Origin: Hippophae tibetana
Taxonomy: Eukaryota; Streptophyta; Magnoliopsida; Rosales; Elaeagnaceae
Assembly (NCBI GenBank): GCA_037013495.1
Contig: CM072810.1
Location: 105,614,898-105,678,897 of the forward strand
Direction of reading: 5' to 3'
Length of the DNA: 64,000 bases
Shown here: positions 36,588 to 50,330 of the stretch, one piece after another
Layout of the letters: every line of letters starts with the position of its first letter
How positions within the stretch are numbered: the first letter of the stretch is position 1
Notes under the pieces: generated by a model
The model's database searches: none
What the model saw: the letters and a program-made list of their open reading frames with translations, nothing else
Told to the model about the DNA's origin: nothing
Program-made: the position numbers and the translations under genes

Positions 36588-39500
36588 ATGGATTTCATCA
36601 AGTCGTTAGATTCCCAGATTCTTGTTGGTGGAGCAGTAGCTGTTTTTGCTGTTGTTGCTGGTGCTGTTTATCTCTTGTATTGTAAAAAGCCCAAAGGTTG
36701 TATCTTTACTTCCTTAGTTCTCTTTGATCTGCTTTTTGGGGAATTTATTGATGTTTAAGTTTGTGCATGTTAGTAAATGGGTCATTATAAAACATCTAAA
36801 TTTTTTTACTTTCTTTGTTTAGTTTATCAATCGTGTTAATAGATGTTGTTTTATCTTTGACTATCTGTCTGTTCATATGCGATCTGGGTTCAATGAATAA
36901 TGTTATGACTCGTTATTGCTTTTGCATTTATTCTTTAGATTTTATTGTGGTTGAGTTTAATTCTTGATTTAGAAATGGCTCGAATTGTTCAAATTTGGTG
37001 GCGGATAATTTTATTTATGCTGCTGTACAAGTTTATCTTTAATGTATGATATTATGCATTTTCTGCTAATTTTGGTCTGTCTGTATCTGCTTCTGAGACC
37101 CCGTAAAGTGCTTCTGACAGAAAAAATCTTCAGGACTAAACAATTTTTTTTATCAAGGCTCAGAAAGCACATATACGTGCTTGTTAACAATGGCATAAAT
37201 ATGTGCTTCTTAAACCGCTTTTGTCTGAAGCTGCTTGCGTTTGATACTGCTTTTAATAGAAGTACAAGCAAATACACCCTTTGTTTGGTTCTTGATGAGA
37301 AGGTAGAAAAGATCTGATAATGAAGCTTACTTTGCTTGTGTTTGTTAAAAGTAATGGAATTAAAGCAGGGATGATAACGTTTTGATAGCTTTGGTTTTGA
37401 TCTTACATTTCCAAATTTATCTTTTGATGCTGATCTTTGAAGTTTATAGGGCAAGAATGGCATCCTTAAAGATGGCCTCATTCTGAATCCAACCTAGTTC
37501 ATGACATCTTAAGTGATCATTTGACCTACTGATGAACCCATTATTCCGAGTGGTACTTTATTGAAGTTATGATTTTCTTTCTGTTTCCTTTTCCTTTCCA
37601 AATTGGAATACAATGATTACGTATTATTTTCCCTCTCTTTTATTGATCTCCTTTTTCTCTAATTCATATTTCTTCAATTTCTAAACTCTAATTTTCCCCC
37701 CTTTTCTTTAATTTTTCTATATTGTTCTTCTCCTTGTTCTACATCACTTGATCTCTGAGAGTTCCTGAGGTGATTTTTGTCCAGCTTGAATTCATTTATG
37801 ATTTATAGTATAATACAAATGTGATGTTTCCTATCTTGGATATCTGAATGTTTGGCCCTTTTGGCTTCTTTGCCTTCCTACCTTGCCTTTTCAAAGCTTT
37901 ATCAAGTTGTCTAGACTTATTTCTTATAGCAATTCATTGTTGAAGCTGTTATTCTCTTTTCCTTGATTGGAAGTTTCTAGTGTTAGCTGTGTTTTTTTTA
38001 TTGTTTCTTCTAATGGCATTTATTCATTGGCAAATTAAGAATTTTACTTTTTTCTTTCTTTTGCCTCTCTTTCCCATTTTTTTATGTTGTTTAACTGCAA
38101 ATATTTTTTCATTTTTTAAAATGTACACAAATCTGTAATTTCTACAACACTCTCACATCATGGTGTGCTCTTGTAGGCTGCTTGGATCCTGAGAATTTCA
38201 AAGAGTTTAAACTTGTTAAACGGACCCAATTGAGCCATAATGTGGCTAAGTTTATGTTTGAACTTTCTTCACCTGCTTCAGTTTTGGGCCTTCCAATCGG
38301 ACAGCATATAAGTTGCAGGTTCAATTTATAAGTTTTTCCTTGACTCTTTTCTGCTTTATGATCTTCCTTTTATATATCACAGATTCTTAAAATAGTCCTG
38401 AACTGATCCTCCTATTTGATGGGAGTAAAGATTTATTTTCTTTATATATTCCTCATTGTTATACGATACTTTTTTTCAATAGGGGCAAGGATAGCCTAGG
38501 TGAAGAGGTTATCAAACCATATACACCAACTACTTTGGATTCTGATGTTGGGCGTTTTGAACTAGTTATAAAGGTATATATTTAACATTTTCTTGTATGT
38601 TGACACATGCATTTAAACACCTTGTGCTTCTGTGTGCTCATGTTAACGTGGTAAATATGTGCTGCATTTTTCTTATGTAGATGTATCCTCAAGGAAGAAT
38701 GTCCCATCATTTTCGTGAGATGCGTGTTGGAGATTATCTTGCAGTAAAGGGACCCAAAGTATGTGCTATTTAAGTTTGATATTTAGAAACTCCTTTACCG
38801 TGTTCATCTCTCTCACCCTCTTTCCCCATCGATATTTCAATTCTTATCAATGTAAAATTTATATGGGAATCAGCTATAGCCAACACAATTTTATCATATT
38901 TGAGGCTCTGTTGATGTAATGTTGAAAGTAATCAGCACTTGCAGTCCAAAATTTTCCAATTGTGTTGACCATCAATATTTTATAGAATGATAAAAGTTCT
39001 TATTGTTTTTAAATGCATATACTAGACTAAATAGTGATTACCCATCAAAATTTTCAAATTATTTGCGTATCTGCACGGCTTTTGGGGTTAGTTATGTATA
39101 AGTGTCTATATTAGTGATTATTCCCCATACTTGTAGTCCTTGGAGAAATATTTTTTCGTCAATTCAGTTTGTAAATCAATATTTTTAGTTAATTAATCCC
39201 TTAATTAAATGTTGATGGTGATTCAACTACATTCAGTGACTAAATTGACTGACTAACATATTCTTTTACAAACTAAATTTATGGTTTTAAATTGCTATTT
39301 TGAGGTTTGTAATGAGGCTCTCCTTAGTAAGCCTCATCTATCCAACCGAGTTAAGGCTTAGCTTGAAATGATTTATTTGAGACTTAAGTCCTTTTCGTTT
39401 GAGGTTTACGCAATTAGGTAGTGCGCAATGAGGTTATATGCCTCAAACTTTATTTATGAGATTGTCTTCATATGAGTGTGTTGAAATTCCCTGGTGACCC

Positions 39501-42500
39501 AATAACTCATCCATATTAAGCTAAAAACTGGTTTTAAAGGGCAAAACAACCGGTGCAAAATTATATGTTGAGTGTTAAGTATACCAATTTTATCCATCAT
39601 GTGCTTCTGTCATATTCTTTAGGTTCTTTGAGTGTTAGACCTTATTCATATTCTGTGTGAGAAGTAGGTACTTCTCCTTTACTAATATTCTAAAATCACA
39701 TTTTAACTTGTTTTCATGATCTTTTCAATGTTAAATTATGAATAAGTTATGATAATTTTTATTTTTATGAATGTTATCTTATTTGTGTTTTATAATCCGT
39801 TCTAAGTAAAAATTAAGCTAAGTTTATAACTTGCATCTTGTAGAAAATTGTCCCAAACTCTTTATAATGAGGCTTACGCCTCGCTTCATGCAAGAAAAAT
39901 GCTTCAAGGCATAAAAACGCCGTTTAAAACCTTGACTAAATTGACTACAAAGTGAAGGCATGGGGAATAAATGGGATGTTTTTCCTTTTATTTAGTGTTT
40001 GTTATACATATCAAATTTTTAGAACAAGTTAACTAAATTGGCTCTGGTAGTTTTCAAGAGTTGAATAAATGGTAACACAACAACCTGTTTTAATGTTTTG
40101 ATTGGAAATATGATTGAATACCTTGTTCTTTTTTCTCCTATACTTGTTAATTGACGAAGCAATACAATACAATGCTCCTTTTGGAAATAGTATATCTTGT
40201 TATAGAAATAAGTTATTATATTTAAAGGGACAATGCCACAAACCATGTTGCATAACTTGTAGCTCTTGACAGTTAAGTTGTGAACTGGAATCAAAGCTAG
40301 CTTCTGTAAATTGATTTATAGAATAAGCTTGGAAGCATTGTTCATTTTGATTAGTTAAAATTAGCAACTATTACAGAGGCACAAAAATTTGACAATGTTC
40401 TTTTACCAAATCATTCTAATTTTTTGTTCTCACCTAAGATAGTATGTCCTCTTTTATCTGTCTTTGGTTATCTCTTTACTTTGATACTTGATCATATTAG
40501 AAGTATTTTTCTCTAGATTTCAAGACAAGGGTACTTCTTTACCACTGAATAGAACCATCCAGTGGTGAGGGTGATTCCTAAAACATGTTTATCAAATCTC
40601 TGTTACCAGAACAGGCCCATTGAAATTATTTTCTGAAGAAATAATCAGTGAACTTTACCATATAGTTAGAGCTCATTTCTGTAATTGTCTTACAGGGCCG
40701 TTTCAAGTACAGTCCTGGCCAAGTTAGAGCATTCGGAATGCTAGCCGGTGGGTCCGGCATTACTCCAATGTTCCAGGTGTGTGTGTGTATGTTTTTGGGT
40801 ACATTTTAATGTGATTGTTCGAAATCGGAATCTTTGCTTGCTCAATTGTGTCTGATATTATTATCTTGTTTCTGCATTAGGTTGCTAGAGCCATCTTAGA
40901 AAATCCAAAGGACAAAACAAAGGTGCATCTTATTTATGCCAATGTAACATATGACGACATTCTTTTAAAGGTAATATGCTCTACACTATATATGTTCCTC
41001 AACATGGAGCTTTCTTTCAAGAAATAGTTGATTGCTCGTTTTATTAAGCATATATATTTTGAGGGAGTCCAGATTGGATCATGCTTGTTAGTGAATGGAC
41101 AATGTGATTGTTATTTGACATTTTGATGTTTTCTTTTTCATTACTCGGTACCTAGTTATGTTTAATATCTCATGTAACTTCTGAGTTTTGGAAACATATT
41201 TGGGGCATCTCTTAATTGTTTGTTTCAATATACGAATCAGTCCAACATAAAACATTAAAGCAAGGGCAAATAAGCTGATATTTGAGAGGAGATGATCAAT
41301 AAAATCTCTTTGGCATTGAAGAGGTATTAGGGATATTTTTAAGTGGATGATTTGATCTACTTATCCTTGGATTTATTGATGAGGTATTAGGGGTCTTGTT
41401 ACCAAACTCCAAGCATAGAGAGCGTTTGTTAATTTTACTTCCATATGTATTAGTGTGTAAGAGGGCTGATCTCCTTATTTTGGAGATGTTCTTAAAAACT
41501 AAACATTAGTGGGGTAGGCTTTAGCTTCCTGCTCCCCCTTTTCCCTTCCCATTTCTCTCCAATTAAAGGGGGAAAATAGAGGAGAAAGAAGTAATACAGA
41601 CACATGATCATTTCCACCATTTTTTATCGGAACTTGCATGCCATGCTACATGGGCTTAACGGAATGTTTTTGAGTGTCCAATACCCATACCTACCCTCAT
41701 GTCATATCCATTGGACACAGTACTAGGGCTTCAATGCTACGTTTAGTGGCATCATAAAAGCTACTTTGTTTATTTTCCCATCCAGCTTTATTTGTTGCAT
41801 GTGTCCAAAGCATCTAATATTAATATGGCAACTTTTATGAATGATACCTTGAACCTGTGCACACAGCCGGCACATTTTCTGGAATGTTTTGTCTGGTCTT
41901 GTGAATCATTTTATCTATATTTTACTTTTTTATGTATCTTGATTAGGCTGCTATATTAATTTTTTGATTGCTAACAAGGCAATGAAAGGTATGGAAACTG
42001 CTTTTATGTGACTGGACCAAACATAAATCGGGAAGCAGGAAGTACTGTTTCGTATGTATGAATTTAAAGCCAATGCAATCGAATAAAACTAATTCTATTG
42101 GTGAATTTGTAGGAAGAGTTGGATGCTTTAGCGACGAACTACCCTGATCAGTTTAAAATCTACTACGTTTTGAATCAGGTTCGGTTATGGTTCCTGTCAT
42201 CACCTTTTCTTTTCCACCTCATGGTCAAGCATGTTATAATTGTCACATCCCATAAGTGAATAACTAGTCTTTTAACTTTCTTTTTTGGTAGCAAGTGATC
42301 ACTTAATTATTTCTGTTGTTGGCTGACCTTCAAAAGTTATGAATTATTGCTATTTTTTTTCCTTTTGTTCTATTATTTTCTCATGTCTTCGGTATTAAGT
42401 ATCAACAACATATTGGAACTCTGGATTAGGGTAAACTGTTGCTTGAGCAGTCTGACGTGTAAGATTGGGTTTTTAGTTTTATGTAGATTGTTTATTACAG

Positions 42501-43267
42501 GAGACGTGGTTGCAAATTAGCAATCATGCGTCCTAACTGTTGAATACCATTGTTCATTAAACCTTAAAAGAATTACAATATATTGCAATTTTGCATATAG
42601 TGGGCTATAAGATAGGTGAAAAGCAGTTATGTAGTGTGAAGGCTAAGGGTCTCTTTGTTTCTGCTTGTGGAACCTTGCAAAAACGCTTCAGGACCAAACA
42701 CAAACAATTTTTCAGAAATGCTTTTAGGGCTCAAAAAGTACATTTTGTGCTTGCTTATAGAATTATCCCAAAACTGCCTTTTTATGAAACCGCTTTGTTT
42801 TGAAACTATTTTTAACAGAAACACAAGCAAACATACTCTAAATTTGTCTTGCTTTTGCAACTTTCTTTGCATGTTGGCATGAAATGCTCTAGTATTAATA
42901 AATGTGATATCTGGAAAGCACTGTCTCTTTTTCTTCCTGATGGACTGCCAGTTTTTTTTAATATTATTTTATCAGCCTCCTGAAGTATGGGATGGAGGAG
43001 TTGGTTTCGTATCAAAGGAAATGATTCAAACTCACTGCCCCGCCCCTGCAACTGATATTCAGGTAACTATTTAGTTTGTCATAATAAACAACCCTTGTTG
43101 CTTCAATTTATATTCAGAGAGGGATACTTTTGTGTGATAATGAAATATCTTGGCTTCGATCCTTTAACTTGCAGGTTCTAAGGTGCGGTCCGCCACCGAT
43201 GAACAAAGCCATGGCTGCTCACCTTGAAGCTATTGCTTATACACCTGAGATGCTGTTCCAGTTCTGA
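36588..43267 (+). CDS. CBR1: NADH-cytochrome b5 reductase, complete, 9 exons
   Basis: Exons: 36588-36696, 38177-38318, 38483-38573, 38681-38758, 40696-40776, 40881-40970, 42113-42178, 42976-43062, 43175-43267. All introns are GT-AG; the sum is 837 nt, 278 residues. The enzyme passes electrons from NADH through FAD to cytochrome b5 for fatty-acid desaturation and related ER reactions. Residues 11-33 form an N-terminal membrane anchor. The FAD-binding motif RPYTPTT of the family appears here as KPYTPTT, followed by [36 protein letters not shown] and GITPMFQ are the flavin/NADH interface, and [13 protein letters not shown] is the NADH-binding CGPPPM motif. The C-terminus PEMLFQF matches plant CBR1. 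The protein is essentially colinear with Arabidopsis CBR1 (about 281 aa). Introns 1 and 7 contain MITEs. Nothing suggests loss of function. Confidence 0.96.
37074..37279. mobile_element. Harbinger/Tourist-like MITE in CBR intron 1
   Basis: About 206 bp with imperfect inverted ends: GGTCTGTCTGTATCTGCTTC on the left, and GGGTGTATTTGCTTGTACTT when the right end is reverse-complemented. TTT on both sides could be a 3-bp target duplication. Related throughout to the copy at 42647-42838. The antisense ORF 37011-37481 crossing it has no domain. Confidence 0.65.
38759..40695. other. CBR intron 4, nothing recognised
   Basis: 1937-bp intron, the longest of this gene. AT-rich with no repeat ends or coding pattern that I recognise. 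Confidence 0.55.
40971..42112. other. CBR intron 6, nothing recognised
   Basis: 1142-bp AT-rich intron. A GAGGTATTAGGG.T.TT motif recurs at about 41320 and 41381 within a short local duplication; no mobile element ends were found. Confidence 0.5.
42647..42838. mobile_element. Harbinger/Tourist-like MITE in CBR intron 7
   Basis: 192 bp starting GGGTCTCTTTGTTTCTGCTT; the right end reverse-complemented reads GAGTATGTTTGCTTGTGTTT. It is flanked by TAA on both sides (42644-42646 and 42839-42841), the 3-bp duplication usual for PIF/Harbinger MITEs. Non-coding. Confidence 0.75.
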
Positions 43268-43540
43268 TCCTTCCATGTATTTCGTGGAGAGCATCAACGA
43301 AGTTCCCGTTTTTCCTTGATGGGTTAGAAACATAAAAATCCCTTTTGTTTATTTCATCATTTTAACATGAACGACCCAAGAATCGAATGACAATTGTAAA
43401 ATTTCTTTCTATTGCCTTCAAATGGTATTATTCTATGAGTAGTTTTTTACATATTATGATTACCTGTACGATGATTTCTAAGATTTGGTTATTGGGAATC
43501 AATCATAAAATAATTAGAATATTTATGGGAAGTTAGGTAT

Positions 43541-45100
43541 TGTTGGGAATAAATTAGGATTTTAAAAGTTAAAAAACATTTATATGATAATGATATATTT
43601 GAATTTTAAATTCGATTTCGAATTATGCTTTTAGATTTATTTTGTTATCATAATAATAAGTCTTATTGGTTGTACTTTAGTACGTCCTATGTGACAAGCA
43701 GATAGTTGTCACAATTAGTAAAAAACTTTTAGATTAAGCCTAATAAGCGTTAATTTATTAGATAAATTTGATTACAAGATAATCTCAATAAAGAGATAAA
43801 GGGTTCATAATTATTATCTAATTGTCCAAAAGATATAATTATGGTGAGGGATACATAATGCTACATCAAGTTTATTTATATTGGTAAGGGATATGTATAA
43901 GGTTACTTTTTTCCGTATGTATTCACAATTTTATAATTCACATATAAGTTATAAGTCATAAGTAAATACTATAATCAAATACTATCTTTCTTCTTATTCA
44001 TAAAGTTTGTATTTTTGTTAGGTTCACCATCTCATTGCTAACTTAATCATCGAAGGATCAAAGACTATTCTTACAATAGTTTGAGGTCTTAATGGTTTGT
44101 TTTATCTTGCAGATCTATAGAGGATAGTCATATATAGTGATGGCAAAAATTGGCATCAACATATGGTGCTATTTGTGGAAAAGAAGAGTTTTACTAGACT
44201 AAAAATCTCAAATTGTAGGACTTTTATAAATGTTTCCCAATTCTTTATATGCAAATAATACATATAGGTCTTTGAAAAGAGATCAAGGAGTAATAAAGTT
44301 TTCTAAGGGAATGCCTCACATTTAGTTGGTCTATTTTACCAACTTGACTTTCTAAACTTTTAAGAGAATGTTATGGACCAATCAACTAACTCAATCGTTA
44401 AAGGTTTACCTTTCCAATTAATAGGTTATCCATCCATCGGTCTTTTTGAATCCATTACGACATGCCAAGAATGTAAATCTTGATCCTACACCTATTAGCC
44501 CGCAACGAGCCCAACGTCTTTGGGGAGGAAAGCTTGGGTTAAAGCTCTTTTGGACTTGATAGAAAAACACATTCCAAATCATCCTGGATTTGTCTTCAAT
44601 AGTCATAAGCTCTTAGACTAGCCTCTGCCTCACTTCAATGCCTAGAGTGCACATGATTAGACCCGTAGCCATCCAGGGTTTGGCCAGTGAAGTGATCGAT
44701 TATAGTAGGACCAGAGTCTTAAGGTCGGTTATATTAGGTCTGCTTGAATTATCCAAAGCCATTTAGCCACGGACGTTAAGACATAGTCCCTCTGACCATC
44801 CATCTCGGACCTATTGGGGTAAGGTTGAGAGGCTTCTATCCATCGCGATCTATGTGACCATCTCAAAGCACGTAAGGATATTTTGTCCAAGTTAGCCATG
44901 TTGACCAAGTAACCTCAACGATTAACGATTGCCTCAAAAATCATCCAGAAAAAATAATGATTATCCTTCGTCTAACCATTGAGTGGTTAGCTAAACAACT
45001 ACAAGAAGTTCAATAAATTGAGACACATAGACCTAACGGTCTCTACTAAGTCCTCTTCACCCTAAACATAATGATGGGGTTGGGTACCGACTTATACCTT
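43541..45100 (+). mobile_element. Possible Gypsy-type 5' LTR with decayed downstream sequence
   Basis: TGTTGGGAATAAATTAGG at 43541 looks like an LTR start. Near 44025-44060 a CACCATCTCATTGCTAACTT / AATCATCGAAGGATC stretch resembles the 3' part of Gypsy LTRs. Around 44150 AATTGGCATCAAC and ATTTGTGG may be a damaged TGGCGCC...CTGTGG primer site. The following kilobase has no open gag and no recognisable domain. I cannot find a second LTR. Confidence 0.4.
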
Positions 45101-45369
45101 AGCTTTTAGAAAAAGTACACAAAATTATTATATTTTGAGGGGTACGCCAAAAGTCATATTCTTTTCAAATATGTACAATTTAGTCCAAAATGATCATAAG
45201 ATGATAAGGTTGAATAAGTTTGACCAATGTGATCAATTAATGAAAGGTGTATTCGTGTCATTTTCTATTTTGGTGCTTTCTCTACTTATTTTCCCGCCAA
45301 ATACAATTATGTGTATTATTTCACTCGTTACTCCCTCTTCATATTTTTTCACATTTTCTCTCTCTTTAG

Positions 45370-47240
45370 AAGAATGAAACTTGGAAGTTAGCTCGACTTC
45401 CTAAAGGTAAGAAAGTAATTGGATGCAAATTGATATTTGCAAAGAGAGAGATTTCCTAAGAAGAATGAGGTGCGTTCTAAGACAAGATTGGTTACAAAGC
45501 AGTTGTGAAGCATGCTATTTGGAATTAGTTCAACTTAATATTAAAATGACATTTTTACTTGGTAATTTGGAAGAATAAATCTATATGACTTGGCCTGTTG
45601 GATATAAAGTTGGGCAAAAATGGGTTGCAAGTTAAACAAATTACTATATGGTTTGAAACAATCGTCCAGATAGTGGTACAAGAAATTCGATCAGTTTATG
45701 GTAGGGTACAAGTACACAATAAGTAAATTTGATCATTCTACATATTTTCACAACTTAGATGATGGATCGTTCATTTATTTGCTTTTATATATTGATGACA
45801 TATTGATAGTTTTTACAAATAAAGTTGAGATTAGATTGTTGAAATTATAGTTGAATCAAGAATTTGAAATGAAAGATATTGTTGATGATAGTAAGATTTT
45901 AGGTATAGAGATTCATAAGGACTTAAGAAGAGGCCAAATTTGTTTATTAAAAACAATATTTGAAGAAGGTACAACACTATTTTGGCTTGAATGAACAATT
46001 AAACCTTGTTAGTACACTCTTATTTCAAGCTTGTGCTTGTTTGTCTCTTACCACAGATGCGAAACAAAATTATATGTTGCAAGTTCCATATTTGAATGCA
46101 ATTGGTAGTTTGATGCATGTTATAGTGTATACAAGATTTGATATTTCACAAGTTATTAATATTGTGAGCAGATATATATACAATCATGGAAAAAAGACAT
46201 TTGCAAGTTGTGACATGGATTATTCTTTACATTATGGGCACCACAGATAATGGTTTGGTGTTTGAGCAGGATAAAAAGTTGGTGGTTGGTTATATCGATA
46301 CTGACTACACAGGCGATTTGGATAAGTTTCAATCAATTATTGGTTATGTGTTTACTTTTGATGGAAGACCTATAAGTTTGAAGTTTACATTACAATCCAT
46401 AGTGACTCTGTCAACAACAGAGGCAAAGTAAGGTTATTAAAGAAGTTATATGTTTACAAGGTTTGATTACATCTAAATGTTTAATGTGATAGATAGTCAA
46501 AATGTTATTCATTTAGTAAAGAATTAAGTCTATCATGTAAGGGAAAAAAACATAGATGTTCTCTTCCACTTTGTACGAGAAGTTATCAACGATGGGAAGA
46601 CACGTCTATCAAAGATTGGGACAATTGATAACCCTACATATATGTTGATCAAGGTAGTGACATTAATCAAGTTGAAACATTTTTTGAACTTGATAAACAT
46701 TCTGCAACTTTGATCACCTATAGGTGTATTGTAAAGATTGGAAGAATCATCACTTGGATGTTATTGGTACAATTTGACTAAGGCAAAGATTGTTGAAAAT
46801 ATGTGGTTATAATTAAGCCAACATTGTTAACCAAATTAAAAGCCATGAAAGTAAAGAGTTGGTGGTTGTCTTCATGCCATGGAATTCAGAAGTTGATGCA
46901 ACTAGTTGCAAAATTATAAAACCAACCCTTGACAATTTGCATACAAACTTCCCTATAAATAGACAAGTTGATGCATCATCACAACAACTGAGTTTAATAG
47001 CTGCAATTGTGTGTGAGAGAAAGAGCAAAATTATGGAAGCTCATTTTTAGTAGCTTCATAATGTTAGAGATAACATATTTGATAGTTGCTTTTTTTTATT
47101 TGGTAGAGAGAAATCTCTAAGTTTAGTGTATTGGGATAAAATTAGGGTATTTGAGAGTTTGTATCTACTTTGTAAACATAATTTGAAATAGAAAATTATT
47201 CTCCCATCCTTGCACGTGGATTAGGCCTTAAGTTGAACTT
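45370..47240 (+). mobile_element. Copia 3' half with 3' LTR, plus strand
   Basis: Decayed reverse transcriptase from about 45375 (LNK-like FLLGNLEE pattern near 45555, YGLK region near 45640). It is followed by the YLNAIGSLMHVIVYTRFDIS block at 46100-46150, GTTDNGLVFEQDKKLVVGY at about 46228, and the HVREKNIDVLFHFVRE end of RNase H at 46535-46580. The 3' LTR starts TGTTGAAAATATGTGG at 46791 and has a CCTATAAATAGAC TATA region at 46956. Frameshifts and stops throughout. No gag or integrase was found upstream, so the element is 5'-truncated. Confidence 0.82.
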
Positions 47241-47489
47241 CCCAAGAAAGGTTGGAGGGATATATTGGTACCACTTAAATTTTAATCTCCTTAGATAGAA
47301 TTTTCTTAAATAATAAGTATCCAATTGATAATAAATTGACTATAGTAACTAAGAGTTAGAGTTAGAGAAAAATAAATAACAAAGTGGACACAATATTACG
47401 TGATTCAACTTAAAGTAGTCTACGGGCAATGATAGGAGAATAATTTATCGTTTCAAATGGTGTTTATAAAGTAGGTACAAATTATTAAA

Positions 47490-49335
47490 TATCCCAATAC
47501 CCCAGTACATCTAATTTGGAGATTTCTCTTGAAAAAAATAAGAAAAGACAACTACCAAATATGTTATCTCTAACACTTTGAAGCTACCAAAAATGAGCTT
47601 TCATAATTTCTCTTTCTCTTTTTCACACAATTACAACTATTGAGCTTGGCTATTGTGATGCTTTTATCGCTTAGTTTCTTTCTCTATTTATAGGGAAGTT
47701 TGTGTGTAAAGTGTTAGGGGTTGGTTTCACAATTTCTCAATTAGTTGCATCATTTTTTGAATTTCACGTCATGAAGACAACCACCAACTATTGACTTCTA
47801 TGGCTTTTAATTTGGTTAGCAATGTTGGTTTAATTAGAACCACACATTTTAACAATCTTCATCTTATATCAAATTGTGTCAATAACTTCAAGTGATGATT
47901 ATCCCAATTTTTGCAATATATCCGTAGATGTTGATTGTAAAATCATCACATGCTCAATCTTGTTGGATGTTTATCAAGCTTAAACAATATTTGAACTTCA
48001 TTGATGTCACTAAATTGGTGAACATATATGTGGGGTTATCAATTGTCCCAATCTTTGGTAGAAATATCTTTTTTATTTTTGATGACTTTTCGCACAAATT
48101 GGAAGCGACCATTCATATGTTTTGTTCTTGCATGATAAACCTGATTCTTTGTTAAATGAATATTATTTTGACTATCACAATAAACATTTAGATGTTCCTT
48201 TGCAACCCAAGTTCTTCAATCAACCATTGTAATCATATAGCTTCTTTAACAACTTCAACAACTACCATATACTTTACTTCTACAGTTGATAGAGCCATTG
48301 TGGGTTGTAATGTAGACTTTCAACTTGCAAATCTTCTATCAAAAGTATACACATAACCATCTAAATCATTGGAGGAGTCAAAATCAACATAATTGATCAC
48401 CAACTTTTCATCATGCTCAAACACCAAACCATCATCTATAGTGCCCCAGAATGTACCAAAGAATCCATTTCACAATTATCAATGTTATTTTCTAAGATTG
48501 TGCATATATTTGCTCACAATACTAACAACCTGTGGAAAATTAGGTCTTGTATATACCATAGCATATATCAAGCTGTCAATTGCATTCGAATAAGAAACTT
48601 ACAACATATACTTTTGTTCCTCATATGTGGTAGGAAACAAAGAAGCACTATGGTTTAAATGAAAGGCAAATGGTGTATTAACAGGTTTTGACTGTTCATT
48701 CAAGCCAAAACTATATAGTAACTTCTTCAAATATTGTTTTTGAGATAAAAAAGTTCTGCCTCTTCACCCGTCTCTATGAATCTCTATACCCAAATCTTGT
48801 TAGCATCAACAATATCTTTCATTTGAAATTCTTTATTCAACTATAACTTAAATAATCTAATCTTAACTTTATTTGTAGAAGTTATTAACATGTCATCAAC
48901 ATATAAAAGTAAATAAATGAACGATCCACCATCTAGCTTGCAAAAGTATTCACAATGATCAAATTTACTATCGTATTTATGCTCCACCATGAACTGACCG
49001 AATTGCTTGTACCATCATCTGGGCAATTGCTTCAAACCGTATAGCTATTTGTTTATCTTGCAAACCCAATTTTCTTTTTCAATAATTTTGAATCCATTGG
49101 GTCGAGTTATATAGATTTCTTCTTCTAAATTATTGTGTAAAAATACGATTTTAGTATCAAGTTGAACTAGCTCAAAATCATATTGTGCTACCAAGGCCAA
49201 CAAAATCTGAATAGTAATTTTCTTTGTAAATATCAATTTGCATCCAATTGCTTTCTTGTCTTTAAGAAGTCGAGCTAACTTTCAAGTTTTATTTTTCTGA
49301 AGAGATTGCATTTCTTCCTCCATTGTAAGTTTCAT
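47490..49335 (-). mobile_element. Copia 3' half with 3' LTR, minus strand, same family
   Basis: Its LTR (about 47490-47855, reading towards lower coordinates) is clearly the same family as the one at 46791: AACCAACATTG.TAACCAAATT, TTGGTGGTTGTCTTCATG and CTTCCCTATAAATAGA occur in both. The coding part reads ILLALVAQYDFELVQLD and IYITRPNGF on the minus strand near 49090-49200, Copia reverse transcriptase. Downstream blocks are decayed. It points tail to tail at the plus-strand copy. Confidence 0.8.
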
Positions 49336-49419
49336 TCAAAAGGTTAAACTTTTAATTAAAAGACCTCGATAAACTAAACTATTTCTTATGCATTCAAGTG
49401 AAGATAACTGAGGATAGCT

Positions 49420-50330
49420 TGCAACTTTCACAACATGAATGTGTTTGTGATCTACTAAAAGGAGTTGGGTTGGAAACAACTACACCATTGAAGACTCCTA
49501 TGTCTTCTATTTCAATTCTATCTAAGCATTGAGTGACACCCTTATTTGATCTTAGTTTGGATAGAAGTCTCACAGGTGCTTTACAGTATTATGTGATGAT
49601 TAGACTTGAGATTGCATATTCTATAAAGAGATTATGCCTATTCCTAGATTGAGCTACTGATGAACATACAAAGGTAGCTAAGTGAGATCTGAGGTACCTT
49701 AAGGGTACCACTACTCATGGTGTGACTTTATAGAAATTTGATGTGTTTGGCTTATTAGGTTTCTTAGACTCAGACTAGGAATGTTGCCTAGATGATAGGC
49801 ATTGTACAGCTGAATATGGTATTTACTTTGGGGAAATTTTGGTGTCATTGAGTGTAGGTAACTAGAAAACGGTAGCAAGATCATCAACTGAGGTAGAGTA
49901 TAAGATATTGTCTTTTGCATCTATGTAGGTATTGTGGTTCAATCTTTGTTGTCTGAGTTGAAGATTCAAATGACCTATATATCTATGTCGTTTTATGATA
50001 ATATCAGCACCAATCACTTTGCCTCAAATCCTATTATGCATGTACAAATGAAGCATGTCGAATTGGATTTTCCTTCGAGAGCATATTATAACAGCTACAC
50101 TGAATGTGAGCTATATCCTCTCAGATCAACTAGTAGACATCCTCACAAAGCCATAAGTTCTTTAAAGACGAAATAAATGGTGATTTCACCGCTATACATT
50201 TAACGGGGCTATTGGAGTATAGAGTAAATAGATATTTATGTATATGTGTTGTTAGTATTAGTTTATAGTTGACGTGGAAGTTTGTTTCTTGTTATATTTG
50301 TTCCAATTCTCACATACTATGTATAGTATA
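49420..50330 (+). mobile_element. Copia RNase H end and start of 3' LTR, plus strand, different family
   Basis: The reading LKGTTTHGVTL (49700-49730), FGLLGFLDSD (49748-49777), then ARSSTEVEYK near 49878-49905 is Copia RNase H. ILSDQLVDILTKP-like sequence near 50115-50150 is the family C-terminus. One 49.9-50.2 kb ORF lies in the wrong frame and is a shadow. The 3' LTR probably begins near 50212; its end is not clear. Confidence 0.75.

Noticed and set aside
37011-37481. 156-residue minus-strand ORF
   Set aside because: It crosses the MITE in CBR intron 1 on the antisense strand, is rich in Lys/Ser/Phe from base composition, and has no domain.
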